A stretch of 64,000 bases of DNA from an uncultured Parasphingopyxis sp. (GTDB lineage Bacteria; Pseudomonadota; Alphaproteobacteria; Sphingomonadales; Sphingomonadaceae). A program made the translations under genes and the position numbers. Positions 26,997 to 34,812 of the stretch are shown here, in pieces. Every line of letters begins with the position of its first letter. The stretch's first letter is position 1. The stretch lies in the NCBI GenBank assembly GCA_947259005.1, contig CAMYKP010000009.1:1-64000 (forward strand). Direction: 5' to 3'. The notes under the pieces are model-generated. The model did not search any database. It had not been told where the DNA came from and saw only the letters and a list, made by a program, of their open reading frames with translations.

Positions 26997-27419
26997 CTAT
27001 TTGTCGCGCTCGCGAGACACGCCGTATAGCTCCATGCGATGATCAACGAGTCTATAGCCGAGCTTCTCCGCGATGCGCCGCTGTAATTCTTCCAGTTCTT
27101 CGTCGACAAATTCGATTACCTTGCCGGTTTCGACGTCGATCAGATGGTCGTGATGATCATCGGCCGCTGCCTCATAGCGGGACCGTCCGTCGCCGAAATC
27201 ATGGCGTTCCAGAATTCCGGCCTCTTCGAACAGCCGAACCGTTCGGTAGACGGTGGCAATCGAAATCCCGCTATCGACCGCAGAAGCGCGCTCGTGAAGC
27301 GCCTCGACATCCGGGTGATCGTCGGCTTCCGACAACACGCGCGCGATTACACGGCGCTGCTCGGTGATACGCAGGCCTTTTTCTGCGCATAGCGCTTCGA
27401 TGTCGATTTTTCGGTTCAT
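26997..27419 (-). CDS. fur: Fur-family metal-responsive transcriptional regulator
   Basis: 140 residues from ATG 27419 (an in-frame TTG two codons up is less likely). The winged helix is residues 10-85, with the recognition helix in ISIATVYRTVRLFEEAGI. The metal-site cluster is DDHHDHLID (His89, His90, His92). The C-terminal zinc-binding CxxC pairs of classical Fur are absent. The protein has a single cysteine, Cys11. Alphaproteobacterial homologs are often Mur (manganese) or other variants, so the metal is uncertain. It lies downstream of the mucR terminator. Confidence 0.92.
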   Translation of the reverse strand: MNRKIDIEALCAEKGLRITEQRRVIARVLSEADDHPDVEALHERASAVDSGISIATVYRTVRLFEEAGILERHDFGDGRSRYEAAADDHHDHLIDVETGKVIEFVDEELEELQRRIAEKLGYRLVDHRMELYGVSRERDK

Positions 27420-27450
27420 GGCCAAGGTCTAGAGAATAACCGTGCGGCTG

Positions 27451-27483
27451 AAAAGAGAGAGGCGGCGGATTGTCTCCGCCGCC
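27451..27483 (-). terminator. Rho-independent terminator after mucR
   Basis: The minus strand has a perfect 9-bp stem GGCGGCGGA / TCCGCCGCC around the loop GACAA, followed by TCTCTCTTTT. It starts 7 bases after the mucR stop and should isolate mucR from fur. Confidence 0.85.
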
Positions 27484-27489
27484 CCAAAA

Positions 27490-27927
27490 TTATTTCGCCT
27501 TGTTGCGGGAACCCGGCTTGCGGCCCAGGCCGATTTTCTTCGCCAGCTTGCGGCGTTGCTCGGCATAATTGGGCGATACCATCGGATAATCTGCGGCGAG
27601 ACCCCATTTCTGGCGATACTCATCGGGCGTCATGCCATAATGCGTCATCAGATGGCGCTTGAGCATCTTCAATTTCTTCCCGTCCTCAAGACAGACAATA
27701 TAGTCCGGCTTGATCGATGACCGAATTGATACGGCGGGTTCGGGTTTTTCTTCAGGCGCATTCGCTTCATCGAGTGCGTGTAAGGCGCCATGAACGTTCT
27801 GAATGAGCAGCGGCAGATCGGATACTGCGACGCTGTTGTTGCTGACATGAGCTGAGACAATATCAGCGGTCAAGGTTATCAAGGTTTCGGTCATATCGAC
27901 TGTATCCGTCATGTGGTGCGATCCCAT
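27490..27927 (-). CDS. Ros/MucR family zinc-finger transcriptional regulator
   Basis: 145 residues. The prokaryotic zinc finger is Cys79-x2-Asp82-x9-His92-x3-His96, followed by YGMTPDEYRQKWGLAADYPMV, the MucR signature, and a basic C-terminus (GLGRKPGSRNKAK). MucR proteins are H-NS-like repressors of surface polysaccharide and cell-cycle genes in this class. Start uncertain: ATG 27927, ATG 27912 and ATG 27894 are all possible, and the third gives the typical MTETLITLTADIVSAHVSNN opening. A terminator follows directly. Confidence 0.92.
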   Translation of the reverse strand: MGSHHMTDTVDMTETLITLTADIVSAHVSNNSVAVSDLPLLIQNVHGALHALDEANAPEEKPEPAVSIRSSIKPDYIVCLEDGKKLKMLKRHLMTHYGMTPDEYRQKWGLAADYPMVSPNYAEQRRKLAKKIGLGRKPGSRNKAK

Positions 27928-28017
27928 TTTCCTGAATTTTTGGTGGTCTTGTCATGAACACTCACACCATAGATGTGGGTTCATAATGGAGAAATCAACT
28001 GCGATGCGCGCGCGTCG

Positions 28018-28503
28018 CTATTCGATCGGGCGATCTAGTTCAAGGGCCAATGTAATTGCGTCGAACCGCTCTCCGCTGCCGCCGCTATAATAATTTTTTC
28101 TTCGGCCGATTATTTCAAATCCGGTCGATTGATAGAGATTTGCAGCCCCATTACCCTCCCGCACTTCCAGGTGGAGGCGTTTTGCGCCTTTGCGCGCCGC
28201 CGTGCCGCAAACCTGCTGCAGAAGCTCCGTCCCGATGCCTTTGCCGCGATAGGCGGGTCGCACCGCAATCAGCAGCAACTCCGCTTCGTCGATTATCATG
28301 CGCGAGAGCGCGAAGCCCGTCGGCTGATCGTCTTGTCGGGCAAGAATAACCCAGCTGTTCCTGTCGCCCAGCATGCCACTGCACTGGGATCTCGACCAGC
28401 CTTCGCCAAAGCGCGGCTCGAACGAATCCTCCATTATGGTCATAATGTCGTCGAGTTCGCTGCCGCTGCTGCAGGAAGATCCTGGTGGAACAATGGTCGT
28501 CAT
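28018..28503 (-). CDS. rimI: Ribosomal protein S18 alanine N-acetyltransferase
   Basis: 161 residues, GNAT fold. The acetyl-CoA loop is RPAYRGKGIGTELLQQV (about residues 82-98), followed by LHLEVREGNGAANLYQSTGF and the C-terminal IGRRKNYYSGGSGERFDAIT, which is the RimI hallmark Y-Y substitution region. It overlaps tsaB by 4 bases, the usual tsaB-rimI pair in bacteria. Confidence 0.92.
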   Translation of the reverse strand: MTTIVPPGSSCSSGSELDDIMTIMEDSFEPRFGEGWSRSQCSGMLGDRNSWVILARQDDQPTGFALSRMIIDEAELLLIAVRPAYRGKGIGTELLQQVCGTAARKGAKRLHLEVREGNGAANLYQSTGFEIIGRRKNYYSGGSGERFDAITLALELDRPIE

Positions 28504-29114
28504 TGCGGCGGCTTTGCATCGGGCTCCCGCCCATAGATGGGGCTCGGAGCCAATGCCCTGAAGGCCAGTGGTAGAAGCATCGTATCGGCCGCACGCGGGC
28601 TGATATCTGCCGTTTCTCCATGAGCGCCCGAAACCACAAGTCCGGCTGCGGCATTGCCGATCAGCAATGGCTCCTCGATTGCGGCAATCGCTGCGTCGGG
28701 CGTTAGCGACGCCAGCGGTGCGATTTCGGCAAAGGGTGTCTTGGTAAAGCGCTGAACGAACATCTCGCCATGGCCTCCGGCTATCGTGACGGCCAGTCTA
28801 TCGGGTGCGTTCGCATCGGAAAAGGCCATTGCCGCCATCAGCGCAAGGGATGAGTAACCATGCACGTCCGCCTGCCAGCCGAGCCCCAATGCGCGGGCCG
28901 TCGCCAATCCGACTCGCAGGCCGGTAAAGCTCCCCGGGCCGCAATCGACCAATATCGTATCGGCTTTGCCTTTGCCCGGCAGTTCGGCGATCATCGGGAC
29001 CAGCCGTTCGGCATGGCCCCGGCCGACGATTTCATGGCGTTCGGCGATGAGCGTCTCGCCATCGAACAGCGCGACCGAACAGGCCTCCGTAGCAGTGTCG
29101 ATGGCGAGGATCAT
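28500..29114 (-). CDS. tsaB: tRNA threonylcarbamoyladenosine biosynthesis protein TsaB
   Basis: Partner of TsaD/TsaE in forming t6A37 on ANN-decoding tRNAs. 204 residues. The N-terminal ASKHA motif MILAIDTATEACSVAL and the GPGSFTGLRVGLATARALG block (about residues 58-76) are diagnostic. The C-terminal half is divergent as usual. It is coupled to rimI. Confidence 0.95.
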   Translation of the reverse strand: MILAIDTATEACSVALFDGETLIAERHEIVGRGHAERLVPMIAELPGKGKADTILVDCGPGSFTGLRVGLATARALGLGWQADVHGYSSLALMAAMAFSDANAPDRLAVTIAGGHGEMFVQRFTKTPFAEIAPLASLTPDAAIAAIEEPLLIGNAAAGLVVSGAHGETADISPRAADTMLLPLAFRALAPSPIYGREPDAKPPQ

Positions 29115-29126
29115 GGATGGGATGCG

Positions 29127-29717
29127 CTAGAGAACGCTATTAAATGTCTCGAATTCGGGCCGCGGCAGGCGATCGAAGATCGATGCCGGATCGCCATAGC
29201 CGAGCGTCGAGATGAAATTCACGCGATGCTTGGTGCCGGCGAAGAATTCGGCGTTCACCCGATCCGCATCGAAGCCTGACATCGGGCCGGTATCGAGGCC
29301 GATTGCGCGGGCGGCGATGATGAAATAGGCGCCCTGGAGCGAGCCGTTGCGAAAGGCGTGTTCCTCGCGCATTTCCTCGCTGCCTTCGAACCAGCTCTTG
29401 GCGTCGGCGTGCGGGAACAGCCAGGGCAGCTCGTTATGGAAATCCGGGTCCATGCCGATGACGACTGCGGCCGGGGCCTCCTTGATCTTCGGCGGGTTGG
29501 CGCCGCCTGCGCAATCGGCGAGCTTGTCCTTCGCATCCTGACTCAGGCACCAGACAAAACGGCCCGGCTGCTGGTTCGCGGAAGTCGGGCCCATTTTGAG
29601 AAGGTCATAGATCTGCTTGATCTCTTCCTCGCCGACCGGCTTGTCAGAATAGCCGTTATAGGTTCGCGCAGTGCGAAAGATTGTATCCAGCGCTTCGTCG
29701 GAAAGCGGCGTACCCAT
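29127..29717 (-). CDS. rutE: Malonic semialdehyde reductase-like nitroreductase (RutE family)
   Basis: 196 residues, FMN-dependent nitroreductase fold. Segments RTARTYNGYSDKPVGEEEI, LLKMGPTSANQQPGRFVW, LPWLFPHADAKSWFEGSEEM and ARAIGLDTGPMSGFDADRVN line up with E. coli RutE, which reduces malonic semialdehyde to 3-hydroxypropionate in uracil breakdown. No other rut genes are near, so the physiological role here is open. It lies between nfu and tsaB. Confidence 0.85.
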   Translation of the reverse strand: MGTPLSDEALDTIFRTARTYNGYSDKPVGEEEIKQIYDLLKMGPTSANQQPGRFVWCLSQDAKDKLADCAGGANPPKIKEAPAAVVIGMDPDFHNELPWLFPHADAKSWFEGSEEMREEHAFRNGSLQGAYFIIAARAIGLDTGPMSGFDADRVNAEFFAGTKHRVNFISTLGYGDPASIFDRLPRPEFETFNSVL

Positions 29718-29743
29718 TTTAGTCCCCTTGGTTCTTGAAGTAT

Positions 29744-30313
29744 CTAGATGGCGCGGACTTCGGTCACTTCCGGCACATAATGTTTGAGCAGCTGTTCGAT
29801 GCCCTGTTTCAGCGTGGCGGTCGATGACGGACAGCCCGAACAGGCTCCCTGCATCTGCAGGAAAACCTTGCCCTGCTGGAATCCGCGATAGACGATGTCG
29901 CCGCCATCGCGCGCAACGGCGGGCCGCACGCGCGTGTCAATCAGGTCGCGAATTTGCGCGACGATTTCGGCGTCTTCGGGATCGTCATCGAAATCTTCAG
30001 TGGGAACGGCGATTTCTGCCGCGCTGCCTGCCTTGAACAAAGGAGCACCGCTGGCAAAATGATCGAGCAGGACGCCGAGAACATCGGGTTTCAGTCCCGC
30101 CCAATCGACGCCTGGCGCAGCGGTTACCGAGACGAAATCGGAACCGTAAAACACGCCTGTAACATCGCCTAGATTGAACAGCCCTTCAGCGAGCGGAGAC
30201 GTTTCCGCTTCTTCCGGTGCCGCAAAGTCGCGCGTCCCGGACGGCATGACCTGTTGTCCGGGAAGGAATTTGAGTGTCGCGGGGTTGGGCGTGGTTTCGG
30301 TTTCTATAAGCAT
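29744..30313 (-). CDS. nfu: NifU-family Fe-S cluster carrier (Nfu)
   Basis: 189 residues: an N-terminal Nfu_N scaffold domain (TETTPNPATLKFLPGQQV) and a C-terminal NifU domain with the cluster-binding Cys158-x2-Cys161 (QGACSGCPSSTATL). It delivers 4Fe-4S clusters to client enzymes. Candidates in this window include MiaB and possibly the Rieske protein (2Fe-2S, less likely). It stands at the head of the minus-strand housekeeping series and is divergent from doxX. Confidence 0.94.
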   Translation of the reverse strand: MLIETETTPNPATLKFLPGQQVMPSGTRDFAAPEEAETSPLAEGLFNLGDVTGVFYGSDFVSVTAAPGVDWAGLKPDVLGVLLDHFASGAPLFKAGSAAEIAVPTEDFDDDPEDAEIVAQIRDLIDTRVRPAVARDGGDIVYRGFQQGKVFLQMQGACSGCPSSTATLKQGIEQLLKHYVPEVTEVRAI

Positions 30314-30454
30314 GCAACGGACATGGCCTTCTGCGCGCCTGCGATCAAGGGGCGAGCGGCGATCTTTGCTTGGCCGGGTGATGGCCTGGCTATTTGACTC
30401 GCAACATGGTCGCGGCGCAGGTTCGGACCGAAAACAAAAGGGGGGAGAGTCGCA

Positions 30455-30814
30455 ATGATCGTATTGGTGGGAAGAATTCTGCTTGGGGCGCTATTTATAG
30501 CGGCCGGCTATGGCAAGGTGACCGGTATCGAAGGCTTCACGGCGTTTCTGGAAACCGGGCCGGTGCCCGGCTTCATGGCCTGGCCGGCCGCGATTTTTGA
30601 GATCGTCGCCGGACTGTTGATCATCGTCGGTTTCTATACGCGCTATGCGGCCATTGCGCTGGCGCTGTTTTGCGTTGCGACCGGGGTTTTCTATCATCCG
30701 GGCGATACGGGAGCGATCATGAAAAATCTCGCGCTCGCCGGCGGTTTCCTGGTGCTCTATGCGCATGGCGCGGGGTTGCTGAGTGTCGATGCTCGCCGCG
30801 GTGGAGCGGACTGA
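30455..30814 (+). CDS. DoxX family membrane protein
   Basis: 119 residues with four hydrophobic segments (about residues 3-20, 43-63, 66-84, 90-108). The opening VGRILLGALFIAAGYGKVTG and a GAIMKNLALAGGFLVLYAHG segment are typical DoxX. A very strong ribosome binding site (AGGGGGGAGAG) precedes ATG 30455. DoxX proteins are linked to quinone-related electron transfer or redox stress, but the specific role is unknown. It is divergent from nfu across 141 bases holding no other feature I can name. Confidence 0.9.
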   Translation: MIVLVGRILLGALFIAAGYGKVTGIEGFTAFLETGPVPGFMAWPAAIFEIVAGLLIIVGFYTRYAAIALALFCVATGVFYHPGDTGAIMKNLALAGGFLVLYAHGAGLLSVDARRGGAD

Positions 30815-30828
30815 ACGGTCTGCCAGCC

Positions 30829-31485
30829 ATGATCCCGAAAAGCATTTTCGATTTTTTGCGCGAGCTTGCGGACAATAATGACCGCAACTGGTTCAACGCC
30901 AACAAGGAGCGATACAGGGAGGAGGTCGTCGCGCCGATCTCTTCCTTTATCGAGGCGATGGCCCCGCGCGTTCATGCAATCAGCGAGCATATAACGGTCG
31001 ATCCGCGGCCCAATGGCGGATCCATGTTCCGCATCTATCGCGATACGCGCTTCTCGAAAGACAAGACGCCGTACAAGACGCATATCGGCTGCCAGTTTCG
31101 TCATTCTGCCGGCAAGGATGCCCATGCACCGGGTTTCTATGTGCATTTTGAGCCGGGCAAATGCTTTTTCGGCGGGGGCGTGTGGCACCCGCCATCCGAA
31201 CCGCTCCGCGCCATTCGCCAGAGGATCGTCGACAAGCCCGAGCGCTGGCGCGAGGCCGTCGATGGCATCGAGGTGCTCGGCGATCAGTTGAAACGTGGAC
31301 CCAAGGGCTTTGATCCGGAACATCCGCTGATCGAGGATCTGAAACGGAAGAGCTTTTTCGCGATGCGCGAAGGAGATGAGGCGCTTGCACGGTCGAAAAC
31401 ATTTGAAACGCAGGTGGAGGCGCAGTTCAACAAAGCGGCGCCTCTCATGCGGTTCGTTTCTGACTCCATAGGGGTTGCTTTTTAG
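30829..31485 (+). CDS. DUF2461 domain-containing protein
   Basis: 218 residues from ATG 30829, 14 bases after doxX. The opening FDFLRELADNNDRNWFNANK, then MFRIYRDTRFSKDKTPYKTH and GFYVHFEPGKCFFGGGVWHP, are the conserved blocks of DUF2461 (TIGR02453). Function is unknown. The family is widespread as a single-copy cytoplasmic protein. It probably forms a two-gene unit with doxX. Confidence 0.9.
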   Translation: MIPKSIFDFLRELADNNDRNWFNANKERYREEVVAPISSFIEAMAPRVHAISEHITVDPRPNGGSMFRIYRDTRFSKDKTPYKTHIGCQFRHSAGKDAHAPGFYVHFEPGKCFFGGGVWHPPSEPLRAIRQRIVDKPERWREAVDGIEVLGDQLKRGPKGFDPEHPLIEDLKRKSFFAMREGDEALARSKTFETQVEAQFNKAAPLMRFVSDSIGVAF

Positions 31486-31502
31486 CCATTTGTGTAATTA
31501 CC

Positions 31503-31531
31503 TTGCGTATTTGCGCAATTGCGCCCATATA
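31503..31531 (+). promoter_or_regulatory. Probable promoter of the DEAD-box helicase gene
   Basis: TTGCGT (31503-31508), a 17-base spacer, then CATATA (31526-31531). The spacer contains a perfect 12-bp palindrome GCGCAATTGCGC (31513-31524), a possible operator. The predicted leader to the helicase start is about 200 bases. Confidence 0.45.
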
Positions 31532-31738
31532 CGTTGCAGCGCAGCATGAAGCGGATATCCTGCTTCTCCTAACAATCGGCAGCGTGAGCGTCCGCACAGT
31601 AGCGAGACCGGCCGATAACCCAGCGCTAGATTTTCCTGAGGCTTCCCTTTTCACGCGGGTCGTTTCGCAACCCGCGATATGCGGTTGCGCGCCCGAATGA
31701 TCGTGTGCGCCCGGATTCGCTCAATATGAGTATATATT
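31532..31738 (+). other. Long untranslated leader of the helicase gene
   Basis: About 200 bases without a credible gene. It holds a 7-bp hairpin CGCGGGT / ACCCGCG (31654-31676) and AT-rich sequence just before the start. ATG 31726 begins another frame and would need a one-base shift to join the helicase frame. Long leaders are common on cold-induced RNA helicases, but no cold-shock motif was recognised. Confidence 0.4.
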
Positions 31739-33073
31739 TTGACACAATTCAACCAACTCGGCCTGGCCGAACCTATCCAGCGTGCACTTGCCGCCAAGGA
31801 TTACAATACGCCGACGCCGATTCAGATTCAGGCCATTCCGCCGCTTCTGGAAGGCCGCGACCTGTGCGGCATCGCGCAGACCGGTACCGGCAAGACGGCA
31901 GCCTTTTCGCTGCCCTCGCTCCACTATCTTTCCGAAAATCCGATGCAGAGCCCGCACAAGGCCTGCCGAATGCTTATCCTTTCGCCGACCCGCGAACTGG
32001 CCAGCCAGATCGCGGAAAATATCCGCGGCTATGCCAAGTTCATGCGGCTTTCCGTCGAGACGGTGTTTGGCGGCGTTCCCGTCGGCAAACAGAAACGCAA
32101 GCTTGAGCAGGGCGTCGACATTCTCGTCGCCACGCCGGGCCGCCTGCTCGATCTTATCGATCAGCGCGCATTGAAGCTCGACCAGGTCGAGATTTTCGTT
32201 CTCGACGAGGCCGACCAGATGCTTGATCTCGGATTTATCCATGATCTGAAGCGTCTCGCAAAGCTGTTGCCGCATCGCCGGCAGAGCCTGTTCTTCTCGG
32301 CCACCATGCCGAAAAATATCGAGCAGCTGGCCAAGGGTTTCCTGCGCGATCCCGTTAAAGTCTCGGTTGCACCGCAGGCGACGACAGCAGAACGGGTCGA
32401 GCAGCGTGTGACCTTCGTCAACCAGTCGGAAAAGCAGGGACTGCTGACGCTGACCCTGCGCGACCAGGAGATTGAGCGCGCACTGATCTTCAGCCGCACC
32501 AAGCATGGCGCGGACCGGATCGTTCGTTTTCTTGCCGGTGCAAATATTGCGGCGGCGGCCATCCATGGCAACAAGAGCCAGCCCCAGCGCGAGGCAGCCC
32601 TGCGCTCCTTCCGCAATGGCGACATCAAATATCTTGTCGCGACCGATATCGCCGCGCGCGGCATTGATATTCCGGCCGTGAGCCATGTCATCAATTTCGA
32701 CATGCCCAATGTGCCGGAACAATATGTTCACCGTATCGGCCGCACGGCGCGCGCCGGTGCCAGCGGCATCGCCATCAGCTATGTGAACAATGATGACGAA
32801 CGCGCATATCTGAAACAGATCGAGCGGCTGACCGGCGTCAAACTGTCACCCCAGCCGCTGCCAGAGAATTTCATGGCTGAAGCGGCTAAATTGCCCAAGG
32901 CAGCGCCGCGCAAGTCCGGCAAATCGCAGGGCGGCAATCGCCGCGGCCCCGCCCATGGCGGACGGAACCAGCGTGGCGGTGAGCAGAATTCCGGGCAGGG
33001 CCAGAAACGCCGCCGGAACCGCAACAGAAATGGTGTCGGTGCCCATCGCGGTGCTGTTCAGCGTCAGGGCTAA
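31739..33073 (+). CDS. DEAD-box ATP-dependent RNA helicase (RhlE-like)
   Basis: 444 residues. All helicase motifs are present: Q motif PTPIQIQAI, Walker A AQTGTGKTA, PTRELA, TPGRLLD, DEAD (VLDEADQMLDLGF), SAT, and the C-terminal ATDIAARGIDIP and HRIGRTARAG. The tail is rich in Arg, Gly, Asn and Gln, suited to RNA contact. The start is inferred to be TTG 31739 (giving MTQFNQLGLAEPI), since a TGA lies in frame 12 bases upstream and no ATG precedes the Q motif. It unwinds RNA in ribosome assembly or decay. Confidence 0.93.
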   Translation: MTQFNQLGLAEPIQRALAAKDYNTPTPIQIQAIPPLLEGRDLCGIAQTGTGKTAAFSLPSLHYLSENPMQSPHKACRMLILSPTRELASQIAENIRGYAKFMRLSVETVFGGVPVGKQKRKLEQGVDILVATPGRLLDLIDQRALKLDQVEIFVLDEADQMLDLGFIHDLKRLAKLLPHRRQSLFFSATMPKNIEQLAKGFLRDPVKVSVAPQATTAERVEQRVTFVNQSEKQGLLTLTLRDQEIERALIFSRTKHGADRIVRFLAGANIAAAAIHGNKSQPQREAALRSFRNGDIKYLVATDIAARGIDIPAVSHVINFDMPNVPEQYVHRIGRTARAGASGIAISYVNNDDERAYLKQIERLTGVKLSPQPLPENFMAEAAKLPKAAPRKSGKSQGGNRRGPAHGGRNQRGGEQNSGQGQKRRRNRNRNGVGAHRGAVQRQG

Positions 33074-33104
33074 CGCAAAGCCTTATAAGTACCGATCAGG
33101 AGTA

Positions 33105-33137
33105 GGCGCGCAGCCGGATTAATCCGCGTTGCGCGCC
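33105..33137. terminator. Hairpin between convergent helicase and hydroxylase genes
   Basis: GGCGCGCA (33105-33112) pairs with TGCGCGCC (33130-33137), and the interior holds the palindrome CGGATTAATCCG. It overlaps the last codons of the minus-strand hydroxylase. No clear T-run follows on either strand, so its use as a bidirectional terminator is uncertain. Confidence 0.4.
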
Positions 33138-33877
33138 GCTTCGAGATCGCTGAGACTTTCATCCCATTTGGCGATATTGGCGCGCGCTTCCTTCACAAAG
33201 GGCGTGCGCTTGACCGCCCATAGGAACAGGCCGCCAATCATATTGCCGGGAAACCGTGTTGGCCGTTTCGTCTGGACCAGCAGGATTACGCGCGTGCTCT
33301 CGGTCTCATTCCACACTTCGTGCCGATAGGTATCGTCGAACACCAGCGTCTTGCCATTTTCCCAGCGAACCACTTGGTCGTGCACGCGCATCCGGCAATC
33401 CCCTTCCTCGGGAACCGACAGGCCAAGGTGGCAGGTGATCAGCCCTTTCGTCACGCCCCGATGATCGGGAATATGCGTGCCGGCTTTCAGGATGGAGAAG
33501 AACGCGCTGTTGAGGCCCGGGATGCGGCTGACTATCTCCGCCGTTTTCGGGCAGCGGGCGATATTCTCCTCAGCCGGATAGCCATAGCCATAGAGGAAAA
33601 ACGATCGCCACATGCCGGCTGGCGCAATGCCCTGGTGATCGGGAGAAATCTCGTCCAGCGCGGGAACGCGGTCAGGCTGCGCCGATATGGCCAGCGCCTC
33701 GTCGCGAATGGTTTCCCAATGTTTTTCCAGCTCGCGGGTATAAGGGAAGTCGGCCGGGTCGAGAACCGGATCGTTGGACACGCTCGAATTCCTGGCGACA
33801 ACCGAGTCCACCATGGGGCGCAGTCTCTTGCCGATATTGATAATCCACGGCCTGGGTGGTTCGTAAGTTTCGGCCAT
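33119..33877 (-). CDS. Aspartyl/asparaginyl beta-hydroxylase-family dioxygenase
   Basis: 252 residues from ATG 33877 (GGAG 8 bases upstream). Fe(II)/2-oxoglutarate dioxygenase of the AspH/LpxO type. The core has PDHRGVTKGLITCHLGLSVP with His139, RWENGKTLVFDDTYRHEVWN with His186, and the 2-oxoglutarate Arg region ESTRVILL. Like AspH it lacks the usual carboxylate iron ligand between the histidines. An internal hydrophobic stretch (PGNMIGGLFLWAV) near the C-terminus may be a membrane contact. The substrate (lipid A acyl chain, peptide or small molecule) is not determined. Confidence 0.87.
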   Translation of the reverse strand: MAETYEPPRPWIINIGKRLRPMVDSVVARNSSVSNDPVLDPADFPYTRELEKHWETIRDEALAISAQPDRVPALDEISPDHQGIAPAGMWRSFFLYGYGYPAEENIARCPKTAEIVSRIPGLNSAFFSILKAGTHIPDHRGVTKGLITCHLGLSVPEEGDCRMRVHDQVVRWENGKTLVFDDTYRHEVWNETESTRVILLVQTKRPTRFPGNMIGGLFLWAVKRTPFVKEARANIAKWDESLSDLEAARNAD

Positions 33878-34029
33878 TATGCGCTCCGCTGGAAACATGC
33901 ATTCGACGACCCGAGACTGCCATAGGTCGAAAATTTGAGAACATTGCGACTGGGCGTGCCATGGTTTCGCCCTAATCACCGCGCGTGCAAAGCGTGGATA
34001 TGGCAGAAACTGAAAACGGGGATAGGGCA

Positions 34030-34809
34030 ATGCGAAAAATTCTGGTGACGATATGGGCTGCAGTTCTTCTGGCGATACCGGCGATGTCCCCGGCTGCGCC
34101 TGCCGATATTGAAGCGGCGCTGGCGAACCCCGATCGTAGCGAAGCCGATCAGGGGCAGGACGAAGCCAGGCAACCGATACGTCTGCTTACCTTTCTCGGT
34201 CTGGAGCAGGGTGACCGGGTTTTCGATTTTGTCGCTGCGGGCGGGTATTATTCGGAGCTGATGGCGCGGGCGGTAGGCCCTGAAGGCTTTGTAATGGCGC
34301 ACAATACGCCGGGCCTGATTACGCAGTTCGACATGCGCGAAGGGCTGGACGCGCGCGGCTATGGGACGCGCATTCCCAACAGCATTTCCTATGAGCATGA
34401 GTCCGACGCGCTTCCCCTCGAGGCGAACAGCGTCGATTTTGCCCTGTTCAATATGGTGTTCCATGATCTCTGGTTCGTCGCGGCAGAAGGCGCCGCGCCG
34501 CTTTCCAGCGATCCGGAGGGCTTCGTTGCTAATCTCTACGCGGCGATGAAACCCGGCGGCGTTGTCGGCATCGTCGATCATGTCGGGATTGAAGGGGCCG
34601 ATCCGGCAGAAGAAACCGCGCGTGCGCACCGCATTGATCCCGCCGTGATCCGCTCGATGATGACCGAGGCCGGCTTTGTGCTGGACGGCGAAGCCGATTT
34701 CCTCCGCAATCCCGGGGATGATCACCAGATGAATGTGTTCAACCCTGAAATTCGCGGGAACACCGACCGGGTCGTCTATCGCTTCCGTAAGCCGGATAGC
34801 GCAGAATAG
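34030..34809 (+). CDS. Exported SAM-methyltransferase-like protein
   Basis: 259 residues from ATG 34030. The N-terminus is a convincing Sec signal peptide (MRKILVTIWAAVLLAIPAMS) before PAAPADIEAAL. The remainder is a class I Rossmann methyltransferase fold, with LGLEQGDRVFDFVAAGGYYS as motif I (Gly-rich loop degenerate, A-A-G-G), SVDFALFNMVFHDLW, and MKPGGVVGIVDHV. Export of a SAM enzyme is odd because SAM is cytoplasmic. Similar exported proteins are annotated as methyltransferases in this class but without function. It is divergent from the hydroxylase. Confidence 0.8.
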   Translation: MRKILVTIWAAVLLAIPAMSPAAPADIEAALANPDRSEADQGQDEARQPIRLLTFLGLEQGDRVFDFVAAGGYYSELMARAVGPEGFVMAHNTPGLITQFDMREGLDARGYGTRIPNSISYEHESDALPLEANSVDFALFNMVFHDLWFVAAEGAAPLSSDPEGFVANLYAAMKPGGVVGIVDHVGIEGADPAEETARAHRIDPAVIRSMMTEAGFVLDGEADFLRNPGDDHQMNVFNPEIRGNTDRVVYRFRKPDSAE

Positions 34810-34812
34810 GAA

